A stretch of DNA of 64,000 nucleotides from Streptococcus panodentis (GTDB taxonomy: Bacteria; Bacillota; Bacilli; Lactobacillales; Streptococcaceae), in NCBI RefSeq assembly GCF_017884005.1, contig NZ_QFAY01000003.1, forward strand, positions 69,381 through 133,380, written 5' to 3'. Shown here piece after piece: positions 9,014-16,811 of this stretch; positions within the stretch are counted from its first letter, which is position 1, and each line of letters opens with the position of its first letter. The position numbers and the translations under genes were made by a program. The notes beneath the pieces were generated by a model. It searched no databases. It saw only the letters and a list, made by a program, of their open reading frames with translations, and had not been told where the DNA came from.

Positions 9014-9113
9014 TTTTTAACAGGGGGAGATACTTCGTTAAGTCGTCTTGTTGTACCACAAGTACAAACTGCGACTCCTTGCCTAGTCTCTCCCGCCTGT
9101 AAAAATTATATTC
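9009..9113. repeat. ~105-base imperfect inverted repeat (long hairpin) after nrdE
   Basis: The arms start ATAATTTTTAACAGGGGGAGA and end CTCTCCCGCCTGTAAAAATTAT. The interior also pairs (AGTCG/CGACT, GTAC/GTAC), so the whole element folds back on itself around a CACAA loop near 9058. It overlaps the last codons of nrdE. There is no T-run after it, so it is not a classic terminator. It may be a miniature repeat or an mRNA processing/stability element. Confidence 0.65.
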
Positions 9114-9175
9114 GACAATTCTAGCATTATCAGAGAAATTGTATTCGTATTTCATCAATCTATTTATTTCAGTGA

Positions 9176-9205
9176 TTGGTGAGAATAAGATTGCTTACAT
9201 ATAAT
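9176..9205 (+). promoter_or_regulatory. candidate promoter of the nrdF leader RNA
   Basis: TTGGTG (9176-9181), 18-base spacer, TATAAT (9200-9205). Transcription would start near 9211, exactly at the first base of the long closing helix of the structured RNA. Confidence 0.6.
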
Positions 9206-9210
9206 TGGAA

Positions 9211-9346
9211 CTTTTTCTCTGTGGTAAAAGCTGGCTTGTTCATTATGATGGTGAACAAGCCAGCTCGGAAGTTTTGAGACTATAGGCTCAAAACTTAGTC
9301 CTAAAATCCCAAAGGGATTGTGGACGTCCGAACCACTTAGAAAAAG
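9211..9346 (+). ncRNA. structured RNA, copy 1 (nrdF leader)
   Basis: A multi-branched fold is shared with the copy at 41.1 kb. P1 outer CTTTTTCT (9211-9218) pairs with AGAAAAAG (9339-9346), and P1 inner GTGGT (9221-9225) with ACCAC (9332-9336). P2 is a 13-bp hairpin (9229-9241/9253-9265), P3 is 10 bp (9269-9278/9287-9296), and P4 is AATCCC/GGGATT (9305-9319). Unpaired CGGAAG and CGTCCG segments are conserved between the copies. It ends 54 bases before nrdF with no terminator in between, so it may act as an nrdF leader. The family is not identified; the Lactobacillales asd motif is one candidate to test. Confidence 0.65.
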
Positions 9347-9400
9347 GACCAAATAAACTGATTATCTATACTGTATTAAAAAGTTAAAAGCGAGATCATC

Positions 9401-10360
9401 ATGAAAACTTACTACAAAGCCATCAACTGGAATGCCATCGAAGATGTCATTGACAAGTCTACTTGGGAAAAGCTGACCGAGCAATTCTGGCTGGATACTC
9501 GGATTCCCCTGTCCAATGACCTGGACGACTGGAGAAAGCTGTCCCACAAGGAAAAGGATCTGGTCGGCAAGGTCTTTGGCGGCCTGACCCTGCTGGATAC
9601 CCTCCAGTCTGAGTCCGGTGTCGAAGCCCTGCGCAAGGACGTCCGCACAGCCCATGAGGAAGCGGTCTTTAACAACATCCAATTCATGGAGTCGGTCCAT
9701 GCCAAGTCCTACTCCTCCATCTTCTCCACTCTCAATACCAAGTCGGAAATTGACGAAATTTTTGAGTGGACCAATACCAACCCTTACCTGCAGAAAAAGG
9801 CGGAAATTATCAACGAAATCTACCTCAACGGCAATGCTCTGGAAAAGAAGGTTGCCAGTGTTTTCCTTGAAACCTTCCTCTTCTACTCCGGCTTCTTCAC
9901 CCCGCTCTACTATCTGGGCAACAACAAGCTGGCCAATGTGGCGGAGATTATCAAGCTGATTATCCGCGACGAGTCTGTGCACGGCACCTATATCGGCTAT
10001 AAGTTCCAGCTGGGCTTTAACCAGCTCCCAGAAGACGAGCAGGAAAAGCTGAAAGAATGGATGTACGACCTGCTCTACACCCTCTATGAAAATGAAGAAG
10101 GCTATACGGAAAGCCTCTACGATACGGTCGGCTGGACCGAGGAGGTCAAGACCTTCCTGCGCTACAATGCCAACAAGGCCCTGATGAATCTGGGACAGGA
10201 TCCGCTCTTCCCAGACTCAGCGGACGATGTCAACCCGATTGTCATGAACGGCATCTCAACCGGTACTTCCAACCATGACTTCTTCTCTCAGGTCGGCAAC
10301 GGCTACCTGCTGGGCGAAGTTGAAGCCATGCAGGATGATGACTATAATTACGGACTGTAA
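9401..10360 (+). CDS. nrdF: class Ib ribonucleoside-diphosphate reductase beta subunit
   Basis: 319-residue small subunit carrying the dimetal (Mn or Fe) tyrosyl-radical cofactor. Metal ligands sit in the helices containing EAVFNNIQFMESVHAKSYS and RDESVHGTYIG. It is of normal length and starts at ATG 9401. It pairs with NrdE and NrdH for deoxyribonucleotide synthesis. A strong terminator follows directly. A structured RNA and its own candidate promoter precede it, suggesting that NrdF level is set separately from NrdE. Confidence 0.95.
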   Translation: MKTYYKAINWNAIEDVIDKSTWEKLTEQFWLDTRIPLSNDLDDWRKLSHKEKDLVGKVFGGLTLLDTLQSESGVEALRKDVRTAHEEAVFNNIQFMESVHAKSYSSIFSTLNTKSEIDEIFEWTNTNPYLQKKAEIINEIYLNGNALEKKVASVFLETFLFYSGFFTPLYYLGNNKLANVAEIIKLIIRDESVHGTYIGYKFQLGFNQLPEDEQEKLKEWMYDLLYTLYENEEGYTESLYDTVGWTEEVKTFLRYNANKALMNLGQDPLFPDSADDVNPIVMNGISTGTSNHDFFSQVGNGYLLGEVEAMQDDDYNYGL

Positions 10361-10367
10361 GACCAAA

Positions 10368-10407
10368 CAAAACCTGCTCTTTCCCAATACGGAAAGAGCA
10401 GGTTTTG
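10368..10407 (+). terminator. nrdF terminator
   Basis: A long perfect stem AACCTGCTCTTTCC/GGAAAGAGCAGGTT with a short CAATAC loop, flanked by A- and T-rich ends; seven bases after the nrdF stop and probably bidirectional. Confidence 0.85.
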
Positions 10408-10439
10408 CATATCAGTCTATGTGACTCCCATAGATATAG

Positions 10440-10985
10440 TCATTTAGTCTGAAAACAGTATGTTAAAGCGTCAGTAACAGAGTTCATTCCCCGAAGGAAT
10501 TCCGTGACTGCTTTCTTCAAAATCGCCCAGCTTTTTTCTATAGGATTCAATTCTGGAGAATAAGGAGGCAGGGGCAGAAAGAAGTGCCCGGCATCAATGG
10601 AAAGCTTATCTAATATCTTTTTGGGATGAAAACTCGCATTATCCATGACAATAACATGAGGTGTCTCCAAAGCCGGAAGCAGCTGACTTTTGAATCACTC
10701 TACAAAGAAAGTGCTTGTCATACTTTCTTTATAAATCATCGGCGCCACAAAGTTCTGATTCACTTGTCCTGCAACAAGAGAGGTCCTTTCAAAACGCCTT
10801 CCGCTGATTGTATCATAGACTTTCTGACCTCTTGCTGCCCGGCCGTTTTTGCGATAAAGATAGGTATCAATCCCTGTCTCATCAATGTAAACGACTGGAA
10901 GATTTTCCAAAGCCTCCAACGACTTGAGGTATTGACGAACCTTTTTCGGATCTTGCTCTTTATAGCTTGTTGTCTTTTTTTAAAG
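10440..10985 (-). pseudogene. IS630-family DDE transposase catalytic part, interrupted
   Basis: The frame after the HTH gene reads KTTSYKEQDPKK, then VVYIDETGID (first Asp), later VIVMDNASFH (second Asp) and PYSPELNPIE (Glu region), i.e. the DDE triad of IS630 transposases. After FFVE, at about 10692, the codon for a conserved Trp has become TGA, splitting the protein. The frame relative to the HTH part is shifted at a run of seven A's, where IS630 elements use slippage or frameshifting. The frameshift may be natural; the TGA is a genuine lesion. Confidence 0.8.
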
Positions 10986-11286
10986 TGATGTTCGCTTGTT
11001 TTAGTGCAGCCCAAACAGAGGGAATACTGCAAGAAAAGTGTGCGGCTATTTCCCTTAAAAAGGAGTCAGGATGAGCTTCTACGAATGCTGTGAGTTCATC
11101 TAAGGGGATTTTCCTGCTTTTAGCTACCCGTTTTTTCCGCTCTAAGTGTCCCAGCTCACGCTGCTGCTTTTCCCAAGTATATAAAGTATTTGTACTGATA
11201 TTAAATATTTTTGCAGTTTCTTGACGGGTGTGACCTTCCTGGACATAGGCAAGAACCCGTTTTCGAAAATCAATTCCATATGACAT
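10960..11286 (-). CDS. IS630-family transposase N-terminal helix-turn-helix protein
   Basis: 108 residues opening MSYGIDFRKRVLAYVQEG, with the HTH segment TRQETAKIFNISTNTLYTWEK and a second winged HTH (IPLDELTAFV... SCSIPSVWAAL). This is the DNA-binding half of IS630-Spn1-type transposases; the catalytic half follows in another frame. It ends just after a poly-A run, consistent with a slippage site. Confidence 0.85.
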   Translation of the reverse strand: MSYGIDFRKRVLAYVQEGHTRQETAKIFNISTNTLYTWEKQQRELGHLERKKRVAKSRKIPLDELTAFVEAHPDSFLREIAAHFSCSIPSVWAALKQANITLKKDNKL

Positions 11287-11329
11287 ATAACTAGTATAAC
11301 ATATACTGGTTATAAACTAAAAGACTATA

Positions 11330-11986
11330 TCAAGCAAGAAAGAGAATCTGCAGAAAGGCAATCAGGTTATTGGCCATGTGAAGGGCAATCGGATAGCGCA
11401 GGTCCTTCTTGGTCACATAGGCTAGGGCAAAGATAGCGCCCATGACAAAATAAAGCAGAAACTGCGGCAGGGTCCCCGGCTGATGCAAGAGAGAAAAGAA
11501 GGTTCCCGATACAGCCAGATAGAGCAGAATCTGCGGCAGGCTCTTTTGCTCAGGGAAAAGGTAGTTGGCCAGCAAACCGCGGGTCATAAACTCCTCGACA
11601 ATCGGTCCGACAATCACCACAAAAAAGAAAGAAAAGAGGGGCTGACTGCGAATCAAACTGACGACAATCGTTTGATTGTCCGAAGCTTCGATAGGCACAA
11701 AGTTCTGAAAAAGGATATAGGCAGCCAGCAAGACAAGGGGCAGCCAGACAAATCCGGTCAGTTTGCTGTTGATAACTTCCAATCTGAAATCCAGCTGGTA
11801 CCATTTCCATAAGCCAAAGCAGTAGAGAAATGACAGAACTGCAAAGAGGAGGGTGATCATCACTGCAGAAAATCCGGCGTTTAAGAAACTGAAACTATAG
11901 GCAGCGATTGTCATAAACACTAAAAAGTAAGAGAGAACAACTAAGATATACATGCCTATATTGGCACAGAAAGATTTGAAATTCAT
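11330..11986 (-). CDS. CPBP-family intramembrane glutamic protease (Abi-like)
   Basis: 218-residue polytopic membrane protein. The CPBP/Rce1 motifs are present: motif 1 VEEFMTRG (EExxxR), motif 2 with FSLLH, motif 3 HMANN. Bacterial CPBP proteins are CAAX-protease relatives often linked to bacteriocin self-immunity. The gene begins 21 bases after the end of another CPBP gene and ends one base from the IS630 boundary, so the element inserted immediately downstream. A truncated close paralogue lies at 19.1-19.6 kb. The ribosome site is weak (AAGG), so translation may depend on upstream genes. Confidence 0.82.
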   Translation of the reverse strand: MNFKSFCANIGMYILVVLSYFLVFMTIAAYSFSFLNAGFSAVMITLLFAVLSFLYCFGLWKWYQLDFRLEVINSKLTGFVWLPLVLLAAYILFQNFVPIEASDNQTIVVSLIRSQPLFSFFFVVIVGPIVEEFMTRGLLANYLFPEQKSLPQILLYLAVSGTFFSLLHQPGTLPQFLLYFVMGAIFALAYVTKKDLRYPIALHMANNLIAFLQILFLA

Positions 11987-12007
11987 AGAGAAACCTTATA
12001 AATTGAT

Positions 12008-12709
12008 TTACTGAAACATAGCTAGCAGGAGTAATATAGCCATGGGGAGATTGTTAAGGATATGAACGAACATGGAATCTTTAAGATTGCCCCGACGAGC
12101 ATAGGATAGATAAAGAATCAGTCCAATAGCAAAGTAGGTTGGGAACTCTGTTAATTGAGTGATATGAGGCAGAGTGAAGACCACAGAAGTCACAATGGCA
12201 GCCAGTACTTTTTGATTCTTTTTGAAAAAGAAGGCAGTACCAAAACCCCGGAAAATTAATTCTTCCATGATAGGACCGATAAAAGCAAGCGTTGCAACAA
12301 AGAGCAAGGCAAAGAAGATATGCTGCGAAGACATCATTTCCCCTAGCCCTTGTATAGCGCTGTCATTACTGGTCTGGGAATTGCCACTCAGGATAAGATT
12401 AAGATAGACACCGGCAATAGCTGCCACTCTGGCAAATAAAAAAAACAGAAAAGCAAAGCCAATATCCTTACCAGATCGTTTAAATTTCTTCTTTTCTTCA
12501 GGCAGATGCTTCTGATAATGCTGCCATAGGCTGCGGAAAATCAGGAAGGCCAAAATCAGATACAAGGCTACCAATAATATTTCCACATAAATAGGCGCAT
12601 TCTTCCCGTGCATCAATAATAGCATCGGAGTAGTATTTATAAGGAGGCTAAGAGCAATAAGGCCTATCCACTTTACGATTCCTAGAGCAAGTGATTTGAA
12701 GTTCTTCAT
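12008..12709 (-). CDS. CPBP-family intramembrane glutamic protease
   Basis: 233 residues, about seven hydrophobic segments, with EELIFRG (motif 1), TLPH (motif 2) and HILNN (motif 3). The ATG overlaps the stop of the upstream DUF3267 gene (ATGA), so translation is coupled. Together with its neighbours it makes a four-gene run of membrane metallo/glutamic proteases. Function unknown; immunity to membrane-active peptides or processing of a small peptide are the usual proposals for such clusters. Confidence 0.85.
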   Translation of the reverse strand: MKNFKSLALGIVKWIGLIALSLLINTTPMLLLMHGKNAPIYVEILLVALYLILAFLIFRSLWQHYQKHLPEEKKKFKRSGKDIGFAFLFFLFARVAAIAGVYLNLILSGNSQTSNDSAIQGLGEMMSSQHIFFALLFVATLAFIGPIMEELIFRGFGTAFFFKKNQKVLAAIVTSVVFTLPHITQLTEFPTYFAIGLILYLSYARRGNLKDSMFVHILNNLPMAILLLLAMFQ

Positions 12710-13254
12710 TTTGTATTCTCCTTTTGATAAATAGTGATACCGACTGCTGTATCCTCGACAGCGATAGCGCCCTTCTGCCTAAGGATCACTGCCGTCATGT
12801 AAAAATCTCCTATGCAGCCGGCCGCATGGATGCTGCTAAGGGCGATATAGGAGAGAGGCTTGAGCCAGTGCAGGCTATAGAGCAGGGTCAGCGTCAGACT
12901 GATTAGGACAAAGGGCGCCAGCAGAATAATCAGCATCCTGCCGCGGCTGTATAAGCTGCCAGGGCTTCCGGCATAAGCCATACCGTTCTGAAAGCCAAAC
13001 CTGACCTTGGTTTCAGCATTTCCCAAAATCTTGAAGAAGAAACCATGGATCAGTTCGTGAATCAGGATGAGAGGAAAGAGGTAAATCAGGTCACCGAGGG
13101 GAATACTGCCATCTTGACTGCCGCTGCCCCAGAGCAGAATGGCCAGACCGCCAAAGACCGCCCCAAAAGGAAGAATCAGCAGAACGGACGCAATATTGAT
13201 AATCAAAGCAGTCTTTTTATTATTCAGCACATCAATTGTTTTAAGAATTTTCAT
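12706..13254 (-). CDS. DUF3267 membrane protein (putative metalloprotease fold)
   Basis: 182 residues with four membrane segments and an HELIH zinc-binding signature (HExxH) at the start of the second helix (LFPLILIHELIHGFFF). DUF3267 proteins resemble site-2/M50-like intramembrane metalloproteases. It is translationally coupled to the downstream CPBP gene by a 4-base overlap and lies 37 bases after an upstream CPBP gene. No substrate can be named. Confidence 0.83.
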   Translation of the reverse strand: MKILKTIDVLNNKKTALIINIASVLLILPFGAVFGGLAILLWGSGSQDGSIPLGDLIYLFPLILIHELIHGFFFKILGNAETKVRFGFQNGMAYAGSPGSLYSRGRMLIILLAPFVLISLTLTLLYSLHWLKPLSYIALSSIHAAGCIGDFYMTAVILRQKGAIAVEDTAVGITIYQKENTK

Positions 13255-13291
13255 GTCAGGCTCCTTTTTTATGCAGGTTTGTGGTCCCTAT

Positions 13292-13957
13292 CTAGGACAT
13301 CAGAAGCATGAGAAGGGCTGCAACGCCATTTCTCAGCATGTGAGCCAAAACAGCCATTTCCAAGCGCTTGCTGATATAGACTACGAAAGCCAGAACCCCG
13401 CCTATACCGGCGTAGAGGACAAAGCTTCCGATATTGGTCGGACCGTGAAAAAGTCCGAAAAGAATAGAACTGACAAGCAGCCCCCAGATGGAATGCTTGG
13501 CAAAGATCTTCTCAGCAATGAGACCTCGAAAGGCCACTTCCTCCAGAATGGGCGCCTGAATCACAGCTCCCATGACCAGCAATATGGAGGGGACATTTTT
13601 AAACATCTGCTTCAGGGCCTCCTGATTGGCCGTGTCAATCCCCTGCCCTTCCATCATCATGATGACGATCCCCAGTATACTGACTCCAAACATCATGACA
13701 TAAGAAAGAGCCAGCCAGCCGACCGAGGACCAGCCAAAGAAGCTGAAATCCAAGCTCAGCAGCCCTTCCTGCTTGGCCATCCGCAGGACAAAAAAGACAA
13801 TCAAAGCGTAAACTGCCAATACCAGCAGAGTCTGAGACAGAGTGAAGCCCCTGCCGGCCTGTCTAATTCCTCTGATAAAAATAAAGGGAATCTGGCTCAG
13901 CAGCAGAATAAAGAGCGTCAGTAAGCTGTAGTCAGCTTTTTTCAGAAATATTTTCAT
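13292..13957 (-). CDS. CPBP-family intramembrane glutamic protease
   Basis: 221 residues with EEVAFRG (motif 1), FGLFHG (motif 2) and HMLRN (motif 3), preceded by four hydrophobic segments. It is the first gene of the CPBP-DUF3267-CPBP-CPBP run. The start is ATG 13957 behind GGAGAA. The 280 bases upstream hold no recognisable gene; the AT-rich part just upstream (13960-14005) is the likely promoter region, but no clear hexamers were identified. Confidence 0.85.
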   Translation of the reverse strand: MKIFLKKADYSLLTLFILLLSQIPFIFIRGIRQAGRGFTLSQTLLVLAVYALIVFFVLRMAKQEGLLSLDFSFFGWSSVGWLALSYVMMFGVSILGIVIMMMEGQGIDTANQEALKQMFKNVPSILLVMGAVIQAPILEEVAFRGLIAEKIFAKHSIWGLLVSSILFGLFHGPTNIGSFVLYAGIGGVLAFVVYISKRLEMAVLAHMLRNGVAALLMLLMS

Positions 13958-14239
13958 ATTTCTCCTTACTTAAATAATAGGATATTTTCTATTTTATTCA
14001 ATACGCACCGGATAGTGCGGATCCGCCCTTTCCAAAAGACTAATAATCTCTTGAATCCCCGGTCCGTTTGGTCTGATTGAGACTGGCGCAGACTCTCAGG
14101 CTCAATGACCGTCAGAGCAAACGAAGCAGGAGCGGATAGGATTTAAAGAGTGAGTCTGATACAGTATCTTCAAAAGCTGCATCGCTTTGCAGGCGACGGC
14201 CCAGCCACCATAGAAATCCGTCTCACTGCCTTTTGGGCT

Positions 14240-14584
14240 TCATGGCGCTGCTTCTTTGTCTTCTCTCAGTTCGACAGACTTAATATCGTCGATGCGCACA
14301 GTCTTGGTGAAAACCTGTCCCTGTCTATTGAGGCGCCGTATCTTCATCCAGTCTCCGTCTACTGCTATGATTTCATAGCCTGACAGTCCAAAATCATTTT
14401 CAAAATGGATAGTCGGTTTTTTCCCGATAAACTCATTGAGCAATTCTGACATCTCACTTTTTCCTTTCATCTTTCTCTCCAATCTGTGTATCCGGTTTTG
14501 CGCTCTTTTGACCCTGCCAGCAGAGTCCGACCAGATGAGAAAGACAAGGGGCAGCACCAATCCAACCAACCATATCATCTTCAT
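14240..14584 (-). CDS. small membrane-anchored protein of unknown function
   Basis: 114 residues: an N-terminal membrane helix (residues 1-18), a short basic coiled region (AQNRIHRLERKMKGK), then a soluble domain containing KKPTIHFENDF and a beta-rich end. No family recognised. Its promoter is the important feature: -35, spacer and -10 are nearly identical to those of the XRE regulator gene at 20.8 kb, including a shared palindrome, so it is probably a target of that regulator. Start ATG after AGGAGGCAGAG. Confidence 0.7.
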   Translation of the reverse strand: MKMIWLVGLVLPLVFLIWSDSAGRVKRAQNRIHRLERKMKGKSEMSELLNEFIGKKPTIHFENDFGLSGYEIIAVDGDWMKIRRLNRQGQVFTKTVRIDDIKSVELREDKEAAP

Positions 14585-14615
14585 CTCTGCCTCCTGTCCT
14601 TTTTAAATTGACTAT

Positions 14616-14657
14616 ATTGTAACAGATTATTTTCTTTTTGACAAGTATATTAGTCAA
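14616..14657 (-). promoter_or_regulatory. promoter with XRE-type palindromic operator (site 2)
   Basis: On the minus strand TTGTCA, 17 bases, TACAAT. The -35 lies inside the near-palindrome TTGACAAGTATATTAGTCAA (14638-14657). The same arrangement and almost the same spacer occur at 20857-20898 before the XRE regulator, so both promoters are likely repressed by that protein. Confidence 0.72.
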
Positions 14658-14846
14658 AAAAATAAAGATTATTGTCAAAAACCTCCATTCCAAAGCAGCG
14701 CTTCTATTGCTTCCTGTCGGAAGCTTCATCAGCCTCAAAAGGTTCCCCAAGCCTTCTCTGCAGGAATGAGGAGGCTGAGCAGCTGCTGCCAATCCGTCTG
14801 CTCCTGCCTCATCTGATGTCGATTTTCTTTGAGGATTAGAAGGCAC

Positions 14847-14873
14847 AAAAACCCAGTCAAAAACTGGGTTTTT
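14847..14873 (-). terminator. terminator of the argCJBD operon
   Basis: ACCCAGT/ACTGGGT stem with A/T runs on both sides, 48 bases beyond the argD stop; it can also stop plus-strand transcription. Confidence 0.75.
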
Positions 14874-14920
14874 AGAGTATGATTCATAAAAACGGCCCCT
14901 TCTTCTGTCAATACAGTTTA

Positions 14921-16060
14921 TCAATCTGCTTCTGCAAATACTTCTTTGAGAATCGCAGCTCCCTGCTGGATTTCCTCCCTGCTGACAGTCAGGGGCGGCA
15001 GGAGGCGGATGACATTGCTGCCTGCTGTCAGAATGATCAAGCCTTTCCGGCGGGCAGCTTCGACAATCTTTGGTAGACTGGCACTTGTTTCAATCCCAAT
15101 CATCATCCCGAGACCGCGGACGGCAGAAATCTTTGGATGGTCTTCAAAAGCCTGCTGCAGCTGTTCCAGCAGAGCAGTGCCTCTGGCCGCTGCATCCGGG
15201 AGAAAGCCAGGAGCCTGCTGGACCTTCAGGGTTGCCAAAGCAGCAGCCATTGCCAGTTTATTGCCGCCAAAAGTAGAGCCGTGGCTGCCATAGCTAAAGG
15301 CGGGCGAGAGACTGCTCCTGCCCAGCATGGCACCGACCGGCAGGCCATTGGCCAATCCTTTCGCCAGAGTGACAATATCCGGTACAAGGCCATAGTGCTC
15401 AAAGGCATAGAGCTTTCCTGTCCGCCCCATGCCCGTCTGCACCTCGTCTACAATGAGGAGCAGCCCCTGCTCCTGACAGAAAGCAGCCAGCTCTCTGACA
15501 AACTGCGGTTCAGCAGGCAATACACCAGACTCGCCCTGTATCAGCTCCAGCATGACAGCTGCCGTATCTTCATGGACCAGACTTTTCACGCTGTCCAAGT
15601 CATTATAAACAGCAAAGCTGAAGTGGGGCAGGCCATCGCCGAATCCTTCCTTGATCTTATCCTGTCCTGTTGCGGCCATAGCGCCAAAGGTCCGACCGTG
15701 AAAGGAATTCTGAAAGCTGATAATCCCCTGCTTGCCGCTGGCTTTGCGCGCCAGTTTGATAGCAGCTTCATTGGCTTCCGCCCCGCTGTTGCAGAAAAAT
15801 GCCAGATAATCATAGCCGCCAATCAGCCTCTGGGCCACTTCTTCCTGCAGGGCATTCCGATAGAGATTGGGACTGTGCCAGATTTGCTCCGCCTGCTCCA
15901 GCAGCGCCTGCTTGACCTGCGGATGAAAGCCCAGATTGGTCACACCAATCCCCGATGAAAAATCCAGATAAGCCTGTCCCTCGCTGTCTATCAGGCAGTT
16001 GCCTTCAGCCCGGACAAATTCAATAGGGGCCCGCTTATAATTTTGAAATAAAAAACTCAT
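14921..16060 (-). CDS. argD: acetylornithine aminotransferase
   Basis: 379-residue PLP enzyme that transaminates N-acetylglutamate semialdehyde to N-acetylornithine in arginine biosynthesis. It shows the class III aminotransferase landmarks: SSGIGVTNLGF, NSGAEANEAAIKLAR, the FHGRTFGA loop, LIVDEVQTGMGRTG and the PLP-lysine region TLAKGLANGLP. It is last in argC-J-B-D, starting two bases after argB. Length is normal. Regulation is expected through the ARG boxes at argC. Confidence 0.93.
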   Translation of the reverse strand: MSFLFQNYKRAPIEFVRAEGNCLIDSEGQAYLDFSSGIGVTNLGFHPQVKQALLEQAEQIWHSPNLYRNALQEEVAQRLIGGYDYLAFFCNSGAEANEAAIKLARKASGKQGIISFQNSFHGRTFGAMAATGQDKIKEGFGDGLPHFSFAVYNDLDSVKSLVHEDTAAVMLELIQGESGVLPAEPQFVRELAAFCQEQGLLLIVDEVQTGMGRTGKLYAFEHYGLVPDIVTLAKGLANGLPVGAMLGRSSLSPAFSYGSHGSTFGGNKLAMAAALATLKVQQAPGFLPDAAARGTALLEQLQQAFEDHPKISAVRGLGMMIGIETSASLPKIVEAARRKGLIILTAGSNVIRLLPPLTVSREEIQQGAAILKEVFAEAD

Positions 16061-16062
16061 AT

Positions 16063-16800
16063 CTATCCTTCCGCTATCAGGGTGCCTGTCAAGAGATTGT
16101 CGCCAATCAAGACTTGATTGACACCGGACAGAACCGTCTGGACGGCACTTTCAATCTTGGGAATCATGCCGCCCTGAATGACTCCGGTCTGGATTTTCGT
16201 GGAGACCTGACTGGTCAGGAGCTGGGGCAGCACTTTTTTGTCCTCCAAAACACCCTCTGTGTCGGTCATCAGAATTAATTTTTCAGCCTGCAGTTTGCTG
16301 GCAACTGCAGCAGCCAGATAGTCCGCATTGATATTGAGCAGCTCTCCGTCAGCATTCGACCCCAGAGAGGCCAGAACCGGAACCAGGCCCTCAGCCAGCA
16401 GCTGTTCCAGATAAGCAGTCTCGATATCTGTCACATAGCCGACATAGCCATAGAGGGATTGATTGATAAAATCAGCCGAAACCGTTGAGCCTAGATGGGA
16501 AAGCAGCTGCAGACTGTCCAGGCCCGCCTGATTGAACTGCTTGGTCAGCTTCAAACCGACAATGTCCAGCAGAGCCTGCTGGATGACCGGCAGGTCAGAC
16601 TTGGCTGTTACCCGCAGCCCCTTGACCTTCTGAGTCTCCAGCTGGCGCTCCCGCATCAGCTGATTGATGACTAGGCCGCCGCCATGTACGATGATGATGT
16701 GCTTGCCAGCTGCGGCCCAGCTTTTGACCTGCTGGATGAAAGCCGCTGAAAGTTCCTGTGCGGCTGCGCCGCCGATTTTGATAACAATGATATTCTTCAT
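16063..16800 (-). CDS. argB: acetylglutamate kinase
   Basis: 245-residue amino-acid kinase phosphorylating N-acetylglutamate. Motifs: VIKIGGAA at the N-terminus, IIVHGGG, a central GLTD-like loop and LILMTDTEGVL near residue 180. It lacks an N-terminal extension of the kind seen in arginine-inhibited hexameric forms, so feedback control cannot be assumed. It sits between argJ (11-base gap) and argD (2-base gap). Confidence 0.92.
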   Translation of the reverse strand: MKNIIVIKIGGAAAQELSAAFIQQVKSWAAAGKHIIIVHGGGLVINQLMRERQLETQKVKGLRVTAKSDLPVIQQALLDIVGLKLTKQFNQAGLDSLQLLSHLGSTVSADFINQSLYGYVGYVTDIETAYLEQLLAEGLVPVLASLGSNADGELLNINADYLAAAVASKLQAEKLILMTDTEGVLEDKKVLPQLLTSQVSTKIQTGVIQGGMIPKIESAVQTVLSGVNQVLIGDNLLTGTLIAEG

Positions 16801-16811
16801 GATGATTCTCC

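Larger units (their letters stand above)
10434..11328 (-). mobile_element. IS630-family insertion element (IS630-Spn1-like), decayed
   Basis: About 895 bases bounded by imperfect 14-bp inverted repeats: TATAGTCATTTAGT at the left, and ACTAAAAGACTATA at the right, which matches the reverse complement of the left in 13 of 14 positions. Both ends abut TA, as expected for IS630/Tc1-mariner insertion at TA. It encodes an HTH protein and a DDE catalytic part in separate frames. The catalytic part also carries an in-frame stop, so the copy is probably inactive unless complemented. Confidence 0.8.

Noticed and set aside
9019..9102. Possible rho-independent terminator after nrdE
   Set aside because: The long stem is real but there is no T-run and transcription to nrdF seems needed, so it is listed as a hairpin repeat instead.
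13139..13924. 261-codon ORF opposite the CPBP/DUF3267 genes
   Set aside because: Antisense shadow of clear membrane protein genes; composition (many His, Gln, Asp) is typical of a shadow frame.
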